64,000 bases of DNA from Geobacteraceae bacterium. GTDB lineage: Bacteria > Desulfobacterota > Desulfuromonadia > Geobacterales > Geobacteraceae. The position numbers and the translations under genes are program-made. Below the pieces are notes generated by a model. The model was not told the DNA's origin. It saw nothing but the letters and a program-made list of their open reading frames with translations, and made no database searches. This document shows positions 1-7,093 of this stretch, piece by piece. Location: positions 1 to 64,000 of the forward strand of contig WSYB01000002.1 in the NCBI GenBank assembly GCA_009773645.1, given 5' to 3'. Numbering within the stretch: the stretch's first letter is position 1; each line of letters begins with the position of its first letter.

Positions 1-609
1 GGGGACAAGTATCCGGTCGGCACCAAGATTGAGGGGCAGATAAAGAATATTACCGACTTCGGCATTTTTATCGGCATTGAAGATGGGATAGACGGACTGG
101 TCCATGTTTCCGACATCTCTTGGACCAGGAGAATCAAGCATCCCGGTGAGATTTTTGCCAAGGGGCAGACCGTCCAGGCGGTGGTGCTTAACATAGACGC
201 GGAAAACGAGCGGCTCTCCCTGGGAATCAAGCAGCTCGCACCCGATCCCTGGTCTGAAATCCCCGGCAAATACAGGCCCGGAACCCGCTTGAAGGGGAAG
301 GTTTCCTCGGTTACCGACTTCGGGGTTTTCCTGGAGATCGAAGAGGGGATAGAAGGCCTGGTGCATGTTTCCGAGCTTTCCCACGAGAAACTGGCCACTC
401 CCAAAGGGTTTGCCAATGTGGGAGATGAACTTGAGGCGGTCGTACTCAGTGTGGACACCGTTGAACGGAAGATTGCCCTCTCCGTAAAAAGTCTGCAAAC
501 AGCCATGGAGAAAGCCGAACTGGCAGCCTACATGGAATCCCAGGGTGAAGCCACTTCAAATCTGGGTGAGCTGTTGAAAGAGGGGCTCAAGAAGAACGGC
601 GACAAGTAA
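1..609 (+). CDS. rpsA: 30S ribosomal protein S1, C-terminal part
   Basis: The frame is open from base 1 and gives the last 202 residues of a protein made of repeated S1 RNA-binding (OB-fold) domains. Two repeats are visible: one from about residue 5 with a TDFGIF core and an LVHVSDIS strand, and one from about residue 90 with TDFGVF and LVHVSELS. A short acidic/lysine-rich tail follows. Such arrays are typical of ribosomal protein S1, which holds mRNA on the 30S subunit during initiation. The start lies outside the window. The next gene is ihfB, the same rpsA-ihfB order as in many proteobacteria, which supports the call over other S1-domain proteins. Confidence 0.93.
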   Translation, partial: GDKYPVGTKIEGQIKNITDFGIFIGIEDGIDGLVHVSDISWTRRIKHPGEIFAKGQTVQAVVLNIDAENERLSLGIKQLAPDPWSEIPGKYRPGTRLKGKVSSVTDFGVFLEIEEGIEGLVHVSELSHEKLATPKGFANVGDELEAVVLSVDTVERKIALSVKSLQTAMEKAELAAYMESQGEATSNLGELLKEGLKKNGDK

Positions 610-647
610 GCATTAAAATCCGAATTATTGCGACAAGAGGTGAGTTG

Positions 648-929
648 ATGACCAAGAGTGAGTTGGTGGATAAGATAGTAGAGGCCAATGGCATGCTGTC
701 CCGCAAAGAGTCGGAAATGGCGGTCAATATTGTCTTTGATTCCATGGGTGAAGCCCTGCAGAAAGGGGAAAAAGTCGAGATCCGCGGGTTCGGCAGCTTC
801 ACCATCCGGGAGCGGGGAGCACGTGAGGCGAGAAACCCGAAAAGCGGGGCGGTGGTAAATATTCCAGCCAAAAAAGTTCCCTTCTTTAAGACCGGCAAGG
901 AACTCCGGGAGAGGGTCGATAATTTGTAA
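648..929 (+). CDS. ihfB: Integration host factor subunit beta
   Basis: A 93-residue HU/IHF-family DNA-bending protein. It starts MTKSEL and carries the family signature GFGSF (about residue 46) followed by RxARNPKSG and the IPAKKVPFFKTGK arm. IHF is a heterodimer that bends DNA sharply for sigma-54 promoters, recombination and replication. The ATG at 648 is preferred over an in-frame TTG one codon earlier because an AGAGG Shine-Dalgarno lies 7 nt upstream. The gene follows rpsA by 38 nt. A sigma-54 activator is encoded at 44.7 kb, a class of regulator that often needs IHF. An HU paralogue cannot be wholly excluded, but the rpsA neighbourhood favours IHF-beta. Confidence 0.9.
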   Translation: MTKSELVDKIVEANGMLSRKESEMAVNIVFDSMGEALQKGEKVEIRGFGSFTIRERGAREARNPKSGAVVNIPAKKVPFFKTGKELRERVDNL

Positions 930-1003
930 GCGGTTTTCTGTTTCACGTTCAGCGGTATCAGCCGGAATCGTTTGCTGAGGTGAGAATCGTGATTTCCCAG
1001 CGG

Positions 1004-1042
1004 GCCCGGATGGCGGAATTGGTAGACGCAAGGGACTTAAAA
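1004..1042 (+). repeat. Copy of the 5' half of tRNA-Leu (left attachment core)
   Basis: These 39 bases are identical to 3947-3985, the 5' half of the intact tRNA-Leu gene. Identity ends exactly at the 3' edge of the anticodon loop and the sequence then diverges, so this copy cannot make a tRNA. It marks the left end of the integrated element. Because ihfB lies directly upstream, this is probably the original chromosomal 5' half. Confidence 0.85.
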
Positions 1043-1098
1043 ATCTTTGCGGCCTAAATTTGTAAATATCTAAAACTGAATAAATATTCAAAATGTAA

Positions 1099-1131
1099 GG
1101 GGAAATCGCTTGGACGATATTCCCCTTTTTT
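1099..1131 (+). terminator. Intrinsic terminator-like hairpin
   Basis: GGGGAAATCG pairs imperfectly (one bulge) with CGATATTCCCC and is followed by six T. It would stop transcription running through the broken tRNA copy into the element. Confidence 0.6.
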
Positions 1132-1215
1132 ATACCCAAAAACCTATTTTGGACAACATTCTTTCGCCAGATTTTCGCCAATTTTGCACCCACATCTACG
1201 ATAAAAATAATCTAG

Positions 1216-1262
1216 TTGACAATATTATTTAAGTGTTGTATAAGTTGTACAACAGATACAAC
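1216..1262 (+). promoter_or_regulatory. Promoter and palindromic operator of the XRE/ImmA pair
   Basis: TTGACA (1216-1221) is separated by 17 bp from TATAAG (1239-1244), a good sigma-70 promoter. A 28-bp palindrome lies over and just after the -10 box (1235-1262): outer arms GTTGTAT and ATACAAC around a perfect GTTGTACAAC core at 1244-1253, with only the two bases between arm and core unpaired on each side. An AAGGAGG ribosome site follows upstream of the gene at 1309. The placement suggests autorepression by the XRE protein. Confidence 0.7.
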
Positions 1263-1308
1263 ATTCGTATGAAAAGGAGGAAGATTGACCTAAGAAAGGG
1301 GTGGTTGT

Positions 1309-1683
1309 ATGAATGCATTTGAAATTTTCGGAGGTTATTTTAAGGAGTTAAGGCAAAGGGAGGGATTAACATTACGCAATTTTTGTACGAAGTATGGTCT
1401 AGACCCTGGAAATCTCAGCAAAATGGAAAGGGGGTTGATGTCGCCACCGAAGTCACGAGAGGTATTGGAGAAATATGCAGAATACCTAGGCCTTAAGAAA
1501 GGAGATGATGAGTATTACAAGTTTTTTGATTTAATAGCTATCTGTTATGGAAATGTCCCATCTTATGTGATGGATGATCCAGCGTTGGTTTCAAAATTGC
1601 CCTTAGTTTTTCGTACATTAAGGGGCCAAGAAGTGCCAGATGAACAATTAAAGGATCTTGCAGAACTTATTAGGAGGTCGTAA
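1309..1683 (+). CDS. XRE-family helix-turn-helix regulator
   Basis: A 124-residue protein with an N-terminal lambda-repressor-type helix-turn-helix (about residues 9-65; core LRQREGLTLRNF, then GLDPGNLSKMERG, where the recognition helix lies). The rest is a short helical C-terminal part. It is followed after 2 nt by an ImmA/IrrE metalloprotease gene, the arrangement of repressor and anti-repressor protease known from ICEBs1 and many prophages, where the protease cleaves the repressor to induce the element. A palindrome overlapping its promoter fits autorepression. Whether it still controls anything is unclear because the integrase of this element is truncated. An antitoxin role in a type II-like pair is an alternative. 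Confidence 0.85.
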   Translation: MNAFEIFGGYFKELRQREGLTLRNFCTKYGLDPGNLSKMERGLMSPPKSREVLEKYAEYLGLKKGDDEYYKFFDLIAICYGNVPSYVMDDPALVSKLPLVFRTLRGQEVPDEQLKDLAELIRRS

Positions 1684-1685
1684 GA

Positions 1686-2315
1686 ATGTCGGTTCCGTTC
1701 CTTACGAATGACCAGATCAGCGATGCTACACTAAGATTCCTAAGCCAATATCACCCTGAAGATACTATTCCTGTTCCTATTGAAGAAATAGTAGAACTTC
1801 AGCTACATTTGGATATCGTTCCAACACCTGAGCTACAAAGGAAATTCCAAATTGATGGGTTCCTTTCCAGAGATTTTAAGAGCATCTACGTTGATGATTT
1901 TGTCCAAAGTAGCCGACCAACTCGGTATCGCTATACGCTGGCGCATGAAGTTGGTCATCTGTATCTTCATAGGGAGCTGCTTGAAGGCATGGTTAACTTC
2001 AACAGCGTTGCTGAGTGGCAGGAATTCGTAAAAGGGATGTTTGGCCGGGACCGGGATTACATGGAATATCAAGGTTATGCTTTTGCCGGATATGTGCTGG
2101 TGCCAAAACACCACATAGAACGTGAATTTTTAACGTGTTTGCCAGAGATTGAAAGTCAGTTAAGCCAAGCCAAAGAGGCCGGTATATCAAGGACAGCATA
2201 TTTGGATTTTGCAGTTGGAGCGATGGCCTCAAAGCTGGGTGGAATTTTTGATGTATCCGCTGAGGTCATTGAGAGAAGGATTAAGGCTGATGGTTTAGAA
2301 ATGCGGATTGGATAA
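1686..2315 (+). CDS. ImmA/IrrE-family metallo-endopeptidase
   Basis: A 209-residue protein with the zinc-protease motif HEVGH at residues 87-91 inside a TLAHEVGHLYLH helix, diagnostic of the ImmA/IrrE (DUF955) family. Its start overlaps no other frame and lies 2 nt after the XRE gene, so the two are co-transcribed and probably translationally coupled. In known pairs the protease cleaves the partner XRE repressor after DNA damage or quorum signals. The two His and the Glu of HExxH are intact, so it may still be active. A strong hairpin terminator follows at 2340. Substrate identity is inferred from gene order only. Confidence 0.87.
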   Translation: MSVPFLTNDQISDATLRFLSQYHPEDTIPVPIEEIVELQLHLDIVPTPELQRKFQIDGFLSRDFKSIYVDDFVQSSRPTRYRYTLAHEVGHLYLHRELLEGMVNFNSVAEWQEFVKGMFGRDRDYMEYQGYAFAGYVLVPKHHIEREFLTCLPEIESQLSQAKEAGISRTAYLDFAVGAMASKLGGIFDVSAEVIERRIKADGLEMRIG

Positions 2316-2339
2316 CCGCAAAGGAAGTAATACAAAAGG

Positions 2340-2373
2340 AAATCGCCTAAAGGGTGGGCCTTTAGGCGATTTT
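2340..2373 (+). terminator. Intrinsic terminator of the XRE/ImmA operon
   Basis: A perfect 14-bp stem (2340-2353 with 2359-2372) around a 5-nt loop, with the T-rich tail formed by the 3' arm. It is 25 nt after the ImmA stop. Confidence 0.85.
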
Positions 2374-2470
2374 CGATAACTACTCAGAGTTATCTGTTGT
2401 GCGTATACATCCTTTCTACCAGATAGGAGGGGCTAACGCAACTGAAAGTTCTGGGGGAAAGGAGAACGAG

Positions 2471-2608
2471 ATGCCGAAGACCAAAACCATCATCATGCCG
2501 CGCAATGCGAAAAATGGTCAAATCGTAACAAAAGAATACGCTGAAAAGCACCCCTCAACTACAACTGTTGAAAAACGAACCGTTCCAGCAAAGCCAAAAG
2601 GTAAGTAA
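2471..2608 (+). CDS. Small basic protein of unknown function
   Basis: A 45-residue protein rich in Lys, Thr and Pro (starts MPKTKTIIMPRNAK, ends KPKGK). The ATG at 2471 has an AAGGAGA ribosome site 6-8 nt upstream, and a GC-rich terminator follows 7 nt after the stop, so the unit looks like a real small gene. I recall similar short proteins with a PRNAK-GQxVTKEYAxxHPSTT core on mobile elements and scattered in genomes, without known function. No membrane segment or metal site is visible. It could bind nucleic acid given its charge, but that is only a guess. Confidence 0.6.
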   Translation: MPKTKTIIMPRNAKNGQIVTKEYAEKHPSTTTVEKRTVPAKPKGK

Positions 2609-2614
2609 CAAAGG

Positions 2615-2638
2615 AAAGGGGCCATTCGGCCCCTTTTT
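2615..2638. terminator. Bidirectional terminator
   Basis: AAAGGGGCC pairs with GGCCCCTTT around ATTC, with T-runs readable from both strands. It separates the small gene at 2471 from the converging transposase remnant. Confidence 0.8.
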
Positions 2639-2648
2639 CATTTTATGG

Positions 2649-3295
2649 TTACTCCTCCTTCTTGGATACCGTTGTTCCCTGCCCTGAACCTTGTGAACTG
2701 TCAGTTGTGCCGGTTCCTGCGTCAGGCTCCGAGTCCGCGATGGCATTTATTGTGCGGATGTTTTCAAAGATTTGGTCAGTCCATTCTGTTTTTTTTGAAC
2801 CTTGGTTTTTGCTACGCTCCGAAGCCTATACCCGAGGCGCATTAGAATGTCTGACATGGTGCGAACAGAAGGCACAATCTCCCGTGACCAACCTTTTGCA
2901 ACCAACGCCTCGCAGACTGAAGCCGCAGTTTTATCGGTGTATGCAAGCGTGGTGCGAAGATGCGGATCTGCGTGACATTCCGGTTCCATAAGTTCTTGTA
3001 TGTCGACGAGTAGCTTTGGATACTTTTCTTCCGTTTTGGGCTTACGCCGTTGTGATAGATCATTATGACAGATAATACCTGTCCGCAATTCGTCCATGCC
3101 GAGGCCGACGGTAACACGGTTCCAACCAAATGCGTCCTCAGCTACGCGGGGTTTGCCGTCAAGCAAGATCATCGTCACCTCAGCCATTGCCTGACGCCGT
3201 GAAGGCCAGGGAATACGATCAATCAGAAGGGAAATTACCTCAATGACTTCTGGTTTTATACCATTCTTTTCGAGAGTCGATATCTTCATACTCAC
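2649..3295 (-). pseudogene. N-terminal remnant of an ISAzo13-type transposase
   Basis: The main frame (3295 down to 2747) gives 182 residues resembling the N-terminal DNA-binding half of ISAzo13-family transposases: an EAFGWNRxTV-like segment, LLVDIQEL, ADPHLRTTLAYT, and PSVRTMSDILMRLGYRLRSVAKTK. At an A8 run (2789-2796) it leaves frame; the -1 frame continues the family-like sequence TDQIFENIRTINAIADSEPD for about 30 residues and then becomes a Ser/Gly-rich tail ending at 2649. The whole DDE catalytic domain is missing, so it cannot transpose. The break is at CAA-AAA-AAA, a classical slippery heptamer, so both parts might be joined by frameshifting, but simple decay is more likely. Confidence 0.65.
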
Positions 3296-3416
3296 CTTCC
3301 TTTACGAGAGATGAAGATATTATAAATGGTATTTTAGTAATTGCCAAGTCCCTAAGGTAAATTCCTTAATTCGAAGCCTGAAAGCTCTTTTTAATTACGG
3401 GATCAATACCCTTGAA

Positions 3417-3920
3417 TTGACTATTAAAAATCCTTGCCAGCGGCTTGAATTTTACCCGATTGACATCAAGCTTAAATACATACCGTCTGATGAAGAAATA
3501 GCGGTTGTGCGGGGCAAGCTAAGTCCGAGCCAATTATTGCTATTTGATTTTGTAGAGGAAACCGGCTTTCGGATCATGGAAGCGATTCGGCTAACACACA
3601 AAGATATTGAAAACACTTTCATAATACTCTATACTCGCAAGGCTAAAAATTCAAATTTAACCCCGAGGATTATTCCCCGGCCTCAATGTTTAACCGGGAA
3701 TTTTATTGATAGGGTGTTTAAGGAGTGGAACGCTTACCCTCGTTTTTTAGAGGATTTGGCAGACTGGAACTGGCACAATTTAAGGCATCGTAGGGCTTCT
3801 ATATGGGCAAACAACAACATGCCGATATTCGAGATTATGAGCAGGTTGGGCCATACCAACATGGCTACTACAATGCGCTATCTTCAATTGCTAGGTTTCA
3901 CCAAACTTTCACCAACATAA
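3417..3920 (+). pseudogene. Tyrosine recombinase (integrase), 5'-truncated
   Basis: A C-terminal catalytic domain with the full active-site set: Arg in GFRIMEAIRL (residue 52 counted from 3417), HxxR in HNLRHRR (120-123), His in LGHTN (146) and the nucleophile Tyr in MRYL (155). No credible start exists: the frame begins with a TTG without ribosome site, and in-frame sequence upstream (readable from about 3346, including RSLKALFNYGIN) looks like part of the core-binding domain. The rest of the N-terminal half is gone; the transposase remnant starts only 50 bp upstream, suggesting that insertion removed it. The gene points at the intact tRNA-Leu 27 bp downstream, where it presumably once acted. 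Confidence 0.8.
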
Positions 3921-3946
3921 TTCAAAAAGTCTGTAAACCCAGTAAT

Positions 3947-4033
3947 GCCCGGATGGCGGAATTGGTAGACGCAAGGGACTTAAAATCCCTCGGCCGCAAG
4001 GCTGTGCCGGTTCGACCCCGGCTCCGGGCACCA
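3947..4033 (+). tRNA. tRNA-Leu (anticodon UAA)
   Basis: An 87-nt tRNA with encoded CCA. The acceptor stem GCCCGGA (3947-3953) pairs with TCCGGGC (4023-4029). The anticodon stem AGGGA/TCCCT encloses CTTAAAA (anticodon TAA), a long class II variable arm (CGGCCGCAAGGCTG) is present, and the T-arm contains GTTCGA. Its first 39 bases are duplicated at 1004-1042. The upstream region belongs to the integrated element, so its promoter is not the ancestral one. It reads the UUA codon. Confidence 0.97.
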
Positions 4034-4065
4034 AGTTATAGTCCAATAAGATACAAAGCAGTTTG

Positions 4066-4092
4066 AAAGGCCCTGAGAAATCAGGGCCTTTT
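4066..4092 (+). terminator. Terminator downstream of tRNA-Leu
   Basis: GGCCCTGA pairs with TCAGGGCC around a GAAA tetraloop, flanked by AAA before and TTTT after. It lies 33 nt after the tRNA. Confidence 0.85.
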
Positions 4093-4207
4093 CTGTTTCT
4101 GTTGGCCGGTATGATGTTTTTAGCGGAGACCGACGCGGCGCGAAATCGATTCTGGCGAGGATCATGAAGCCGAATAAGATATTATAGTGATTTATTGGGA
4201 TTTATAA

Positions 4208-4247
4208 GGTATTATACAGTGCTATATGGTATTATACTGTGCTATAC
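4208..4247 (+). repeat. Two tandem 20-bp repeats before the ATPase gene
   Basis: Two 20-bp copies differ at two positions: GGTATTATAC followed by AGTGCTATAT, then GGTATTATAC followed by TGTGCTATAC. Degenerate relatives lie at about 4178-4200 and in the following 30 bases. Each copy contains TATA-CAGTG-CTATA-like dyads. The AT-rich 150 bp before the ATPase start probably holds its promoter and operator. Confidence 0.6.
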
Positions 4248-4303
4248 GGTTTGGATAGTATAAATTGCTATAAATTTCACGAGGTAGTAAACAGAGGTTA
4301 CTA

Positions 4304-5500
4304 ATGGATCCAATCAGGAATCCCTTCTCACCCGGTGCTGGCTCGCCGCCGCCGGAGATTGTCGGTCGTGACGACATTCTTGAGCAGACACGCATTCTTT
4401 TGGGGCGGGTTCGATCCCGGCGTCCCGAAAAGAGTCTCCTCCTCACCGGGCTTCGCGGAGTTGGGAAAACCGTGCTGCTCAACGAAATGGATAGAATTGC
4501 CCGGAGAGAGGGCTACCGTTCGATCCTGGTCGAGGCCCACGAAGACAAACCGCTGGCGGCACTACTTGCGCCTGAACTGCGGCGGCTGCTTTATGATCTG
4601 GCCCGAACCGCCGGGGCAGGCAACAAAGTTCGCAGAGGTCTCGCTGTGTTGAAGAGCTTTCTTGGGGCCGTCAGAGTCACCATCGGCGACCTTGAGTTCG
4701 GCCTGGACATTGAGCCTGAGCGCGGGACTGCTGACAGTGGAGACCTTGAAGCCGATCTTCCAAACCTGTTCATTGCGCTCGCAGAGGCTGCCGAAGAACG
4801 ACAGGCTCCTGTGGCTATACTTATCGACGAGATCCAGTACTTCAATCAATCCGAGCTGAGTGCGCTCATCATGGCGATGCACAAGATGCAACAGCGCCAG
4901 TTGCCCCTGGTCCTTATGGGTGCGGGGCTTCCGATTTTACCGGGGTTGGCGGGTGAGTCGAAATCGTACGCGGAGCGCCTTTTCAGTTTCCCCGTCGTCG
5001 GGCCTCTATCCGAGCCGGATGCCTCCAAGGCTCTTCAGGACCCAGTGCAGACGGTAGGTGTGGTGTTTCAGGAGGAAGCGCTCCGGGAGATTTTCCGCCT
5101 TACCCAAGGATACCCGTATTTCCTTCAGGAATGGGGATACCAGGCGTGGAACCGAGCCGCTGCTTCACCGATCACTCTTGATGTGGTGCGGAAGGCAACC
5201 CAAACCGTTATCCGCCGGCTGGAAGAAAACTTCTTTCGCGTCCGGTTCGATCGTCTGACCCCGCGGGAAAAACATTTCTTGCGGGCCATGGCCCAGCTTG
5301 GGCCGGGTGCCCAAAGAACAAGCGACATTGCCGAGACACTCGGCGTCAAAATCACCAGCCTCGGCCCTCTTCGCGGAATTCTGATCAAGAAGGGGATGAT
5401 CTTCAGCCCCTCTCATGGTGACGTCGCTTTCACTGTTCCGCTCTTCGATGAATTTATGCGCCGCGCCATACCCGAATTTGAACCACAGGTAACCGTATGA
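4304..5500 (+). CDS. AAA/STAND-like ATPase with C-terminal winged helix
   Basis: A 398-residue P-loop ATPase: Walker A GLRGVGKT at residues 49-56, Walker B ILIDE at 172-176 with the sensor-like QYF after it, a GAGLPILPG segment near 210 and a FRLTQGYPYFLQEWG stretch around 265, as in Orc1/Cdc6- or archaeal-type AAA proteins of unknown role. The last 100 residues (LTPREKHFLRAMAQL ... SDIAETLG ... GPLRGILIKKGMI) look like a winged helix. The ATG at 4304 has the weak site AGAGGTTACTA upstream. It stands alone between the intact tRNA-Leu and a decayed tRNA 3' end, with repeats on both sides, so it is probably island cargo. Function is not known; defence or replication-linked roles are possible. 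Confidence 0.8.
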   Translation: MDPIRNPFSPGAGSPPPEIVGRDDILEQTRILLGRVRSRRPEKSLLLTGLRGVGKTVLLNEMDRIARREGYRSILVEAHEDKPLAALLAPELRRLLYDLARTAGAGNKVRRGLAVLKSFLGAVRVTIGDLEFGLDIEPERGTADSGDLEADLPNLFIALAEAAEERQAPVAILIDEIQYFNQSELSALIMAMHKMQQRQLPLVLMGAGLPILPGLAGESKSYAERLFSFPVVGPLSEPDASKALQDPVQTVGVVFQEEALREIFRLTQGYPYFLQEWGYQAWNRAAASPITLDVVRKATQTVIRRLEENFFRVRFDRLTPREKHFLRAMAQLGPGAQRTSDIAETLGVKITSLGPLRGILIKKGMIFSPSHGDVAFTVPLFDEFMRRAIPEFEPQVTV

Positions 5501-5504
5501 AGAA

Positions 5505-5579
5505 GGGAAACCCAATAGGGGTCGGAAACCCAATAGGGGTCGGGAAACCCAATAGGGGTCGGGAAACCCAATAGGGGTC
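5505..5579 (+). repeat. Four tandem 18-19-bp repeats after the ATPase gene
   Basis: Copies at 5505-5523, 5524-5541 (one G shorter), 5542-5560 and 5561-5579 of GGGAAACCCAATAGGGGTC. They begin 5 bp after the ATPase stop. There are no spacers, so this is not a CRISPR array. Each copy has short CCC/GGGG dyad symmetry. Confidence 0.9.
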
Positions 5580-5818
5580 GTGTCTCAACCACGTACAAGC
5601 TCAAAATTACCGAAGGTCACTTCACCTGCACATTCCGCTCGGCCGCACATGGAGAGTATCTATCATTCCTTGCAAGATTGTGAAATCTGGTGTATCTTCC
5701 TTCCACACAATAGAATTATAAGGCAGGGGGTAGGGCCGAAGATTTGGGGGTATTTTTGGGGGTATGAGCAATTATCCACTTTCAAAAAATACTGTTATAA
5801 CTAATGCTTATGGTATTA
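5580..5818. other. Non-coding island edge with paired GGGGGTAT boxes
   Basis: No convincing gene. Two GGGGGTAT boxes (5746-5753 and 5758-5765) sit 12 bp apart, 54 bp from the decayed tRNA end, the place where arm-type integrase sites are often found in tRNA-targeting islands. Confidence 0.5.
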
Positions 5819-5840
5819 GTTCGACCCGGCTCCGCGGCCA
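5819..5840 (+). repeat. Decayed copy of the tRNA-Leu 3' end (right attachment remnant)
   Basis: GTTCGACCCGGCTCCG-CGGCCA resembles the T-arm and acceptor end of the intact tRNA (4013-4033), with a lost C and changes near the end. It is too short and altered to be a tRNA. It is most simply the displaced 3' end left by an integration at the tRNA 3' side. Confidence 0.65.
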
Positions 5841-5843
5841 GCA

Positions 5844-5878
5844 GGGAGTCAGCATGTTTATGCGGGCTCCCTTTTTTG
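5844..5878 (+). terminator. Probable ancestral tRNA-Leu terminator
   Basis: GGGAG (5844-5848) pairs with CTCCC (5867-5871), with CAT/ATG pairing inside the loop and six T after. It directly follows the decayed tRNA end, so it was likely the original terminator of the tRNA gene. Confidence 0.7.
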
Positions 5879-5947
5879 TTTCCTGCGTGATTTGTTCTCA
5901 TGTGCCGTACCTTGCTTCCCTTTATAAGCTGTCTGCGAGCGCGGAAT

Positions 5948-7093
5948 ATGAAAAATAAGAAAATCCTTGTCGTGGATGAAAGAGAGTCCCTGGTGCTTCT
6001 CGAACAGAAAGCCAGGGTGTTTGAGACCCTTTTCGAACACGCCCCCGAAGGGCTGATGGTGTTGAATGTGAGGGGGGAACCGCTTTACATAAACAGGCGC
6101 GTACTTGAGATGCTGGGTTACAGCAGAGAAGAGGCGCTGAACCTGACCCTTGCCGACCTTTTGGCTGAGGAAAGCTTCCAGGACGCCATGGAAAGCCACA
6201 TGAACTTCTTTCTCGGCCGCGATTACAGAAAAAAGCGGGATGTGATCTTTCGGGCCAAGTCCGGCGAGAAGCGTATTGTGTCGCTCTCGGTAAGCGATTA
6301 CCGGCTGCAGGGGGATTACGCCATCCTTTCCTTCGCAGATGTAACGGAAGAGAGGATGTCCCTTCAGCAGTTGAAGGAGGCCAATGAGCGGCTGCAGGGG
6401 CTTGATCATTTGAAATCCGAGTATATAAATACGGCAACCCATGAGCTGCGTATCCCTGTCACGGTCATTTACAGTTACTGTTCCCTTATCAAGGAGATTG
6501 GGGACGAGAATCTCACCGAAGAGCAGCGTCAGTATCTCAATGCCGCCCTGGAGAGCAGCGAGCGTTTGACGGAGCTTGTAAACGATATGCTGGACCTTTC
6601 AAAATTGGATGCGGGGAAGGAGGAAATGAATTTTGAAGAAAATAACATCATGGAGCCGATCCGCGAAGTCTATACCGTCCTTGCTCCCTTCGCCAGCAGG
6701 AACGGCCTTGATATGTCCCTCGAGCCGTTTCAGGAGAGCGTTTTTGCCTGTTTTGACAACGCCCATATCCGGTGTGTTCTTACCAACCTGATCGGGAATG
6801 CCATAAAGTTTACCCCACGGGGAGGTAAAATCGGGGTTTCAGTGGCCAGAGACGGCGATGAAGTACACGTTTCCGTTACCGATACCGGTGAGGGAATCCC
6901 CGAACATTATGTACCCAGGATTTTTGATGAGTTCTGCCAGGTAAAGTCCGACAACGGCTCCCCAAAGGGCACCGGGCTTGGCCTCGCCATCTGCAAGCGG
7001 ATTGTCAACGCCCACAGGGGAAAGATGTGGGTCGTCAGCGCTCCCCGGAAAGGGAGCCGGTTTACCTTTTCACTCCCCGTCTCACGCGATTAA
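5948..7093 (+). CDS. PAS-domain sensor histidine kinase
   Basis: A 381-residue soluble histidine kinase. A PAS domain (about residues 25-135; NVRGEPLYINRRVLEMLGYSREEAL) is followed by a HisKA dimerisation helix with phospho-acceptor His165 (ATHELRIPV) and an ATPase domain with N box NLIGNAIKFTP, G1 DTGEGIP and G2 GTGLGLA. There is no membrane segment, so it senses an internal signal. The ATG at 5948 begins the MKNKKILVVDE stretch; an in-frame ATG at 5900 adds 16 residues without a better ribosome site. The N-terminal KILVVDE looks like the first strand of a receiver domain, but no receiver follows. No partner regulator lies next to it. Confidence 0.85.
   Translation: MKNKKILVVDERESLVLLEQKARVFETLFEHAPEGLMVLNVRGEPLYINRRVLEMLGYSREEALNLTLADLLAEESFQDAMESHMNFFLGRDYRKKRDVIFRAKSGEKRIVSLSVSDYRLQGDYAILSFADVTEERMSLQQLKEANERLQGLDHLKSEYINTATHELRIPVTVIYSYCSLIKEIGDENLTEEQRQYLNAALESSERLTELVNDMLDLSKLDAGKEEMNFEENNIMEPIREVYTVLAPFASRNGLDMSLEPFQESVFACFDNAHIRCVLTNLIGNAIKFTPRGGKIGVSVARDGDEVHVSVTDTGEGIPEHYVPRIFDEFCQVKSDNGSPKGTGLGLAICKRIVNAHRGKMWVVSAPRKGSRFTFSLPVSRD

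Larger units (their letters stand above)
1004..3985. mobile_element. Degraded integrative element in tRNA-Leu(UAA)
   Basis: About 2.9 kb bounded by a 39-bp direct repeat of the tRNA-Leu 5' half. The contents are visibly more AT-rich than the flanks: an XRE regulator, an ImmA/IrrE protease, a small basic protein, an ISAzo13-type transposase remnant and a 5'-truncated tyrosine recombinase next to the right repeat. XRE plus ImmA is a common control pair in integrative elements. With both transposase and integrase broken, the element is probably fixed in place. It carries the 5' half of the tRNA at its right end, so the working tRNA now takes its 5' half and upstream region from the element. Confidence 0.8.

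Noticed and set aside
5505-5579. Possible CRISPR array
   Set aside because: Four direct copies without spacers; tandem repeat only.
5819-5840. A second tRNA gene
   Set aside because: Only the last 22 bases resemble a tRNA, with changes; no D-arm or anticodon arm is present upstream.
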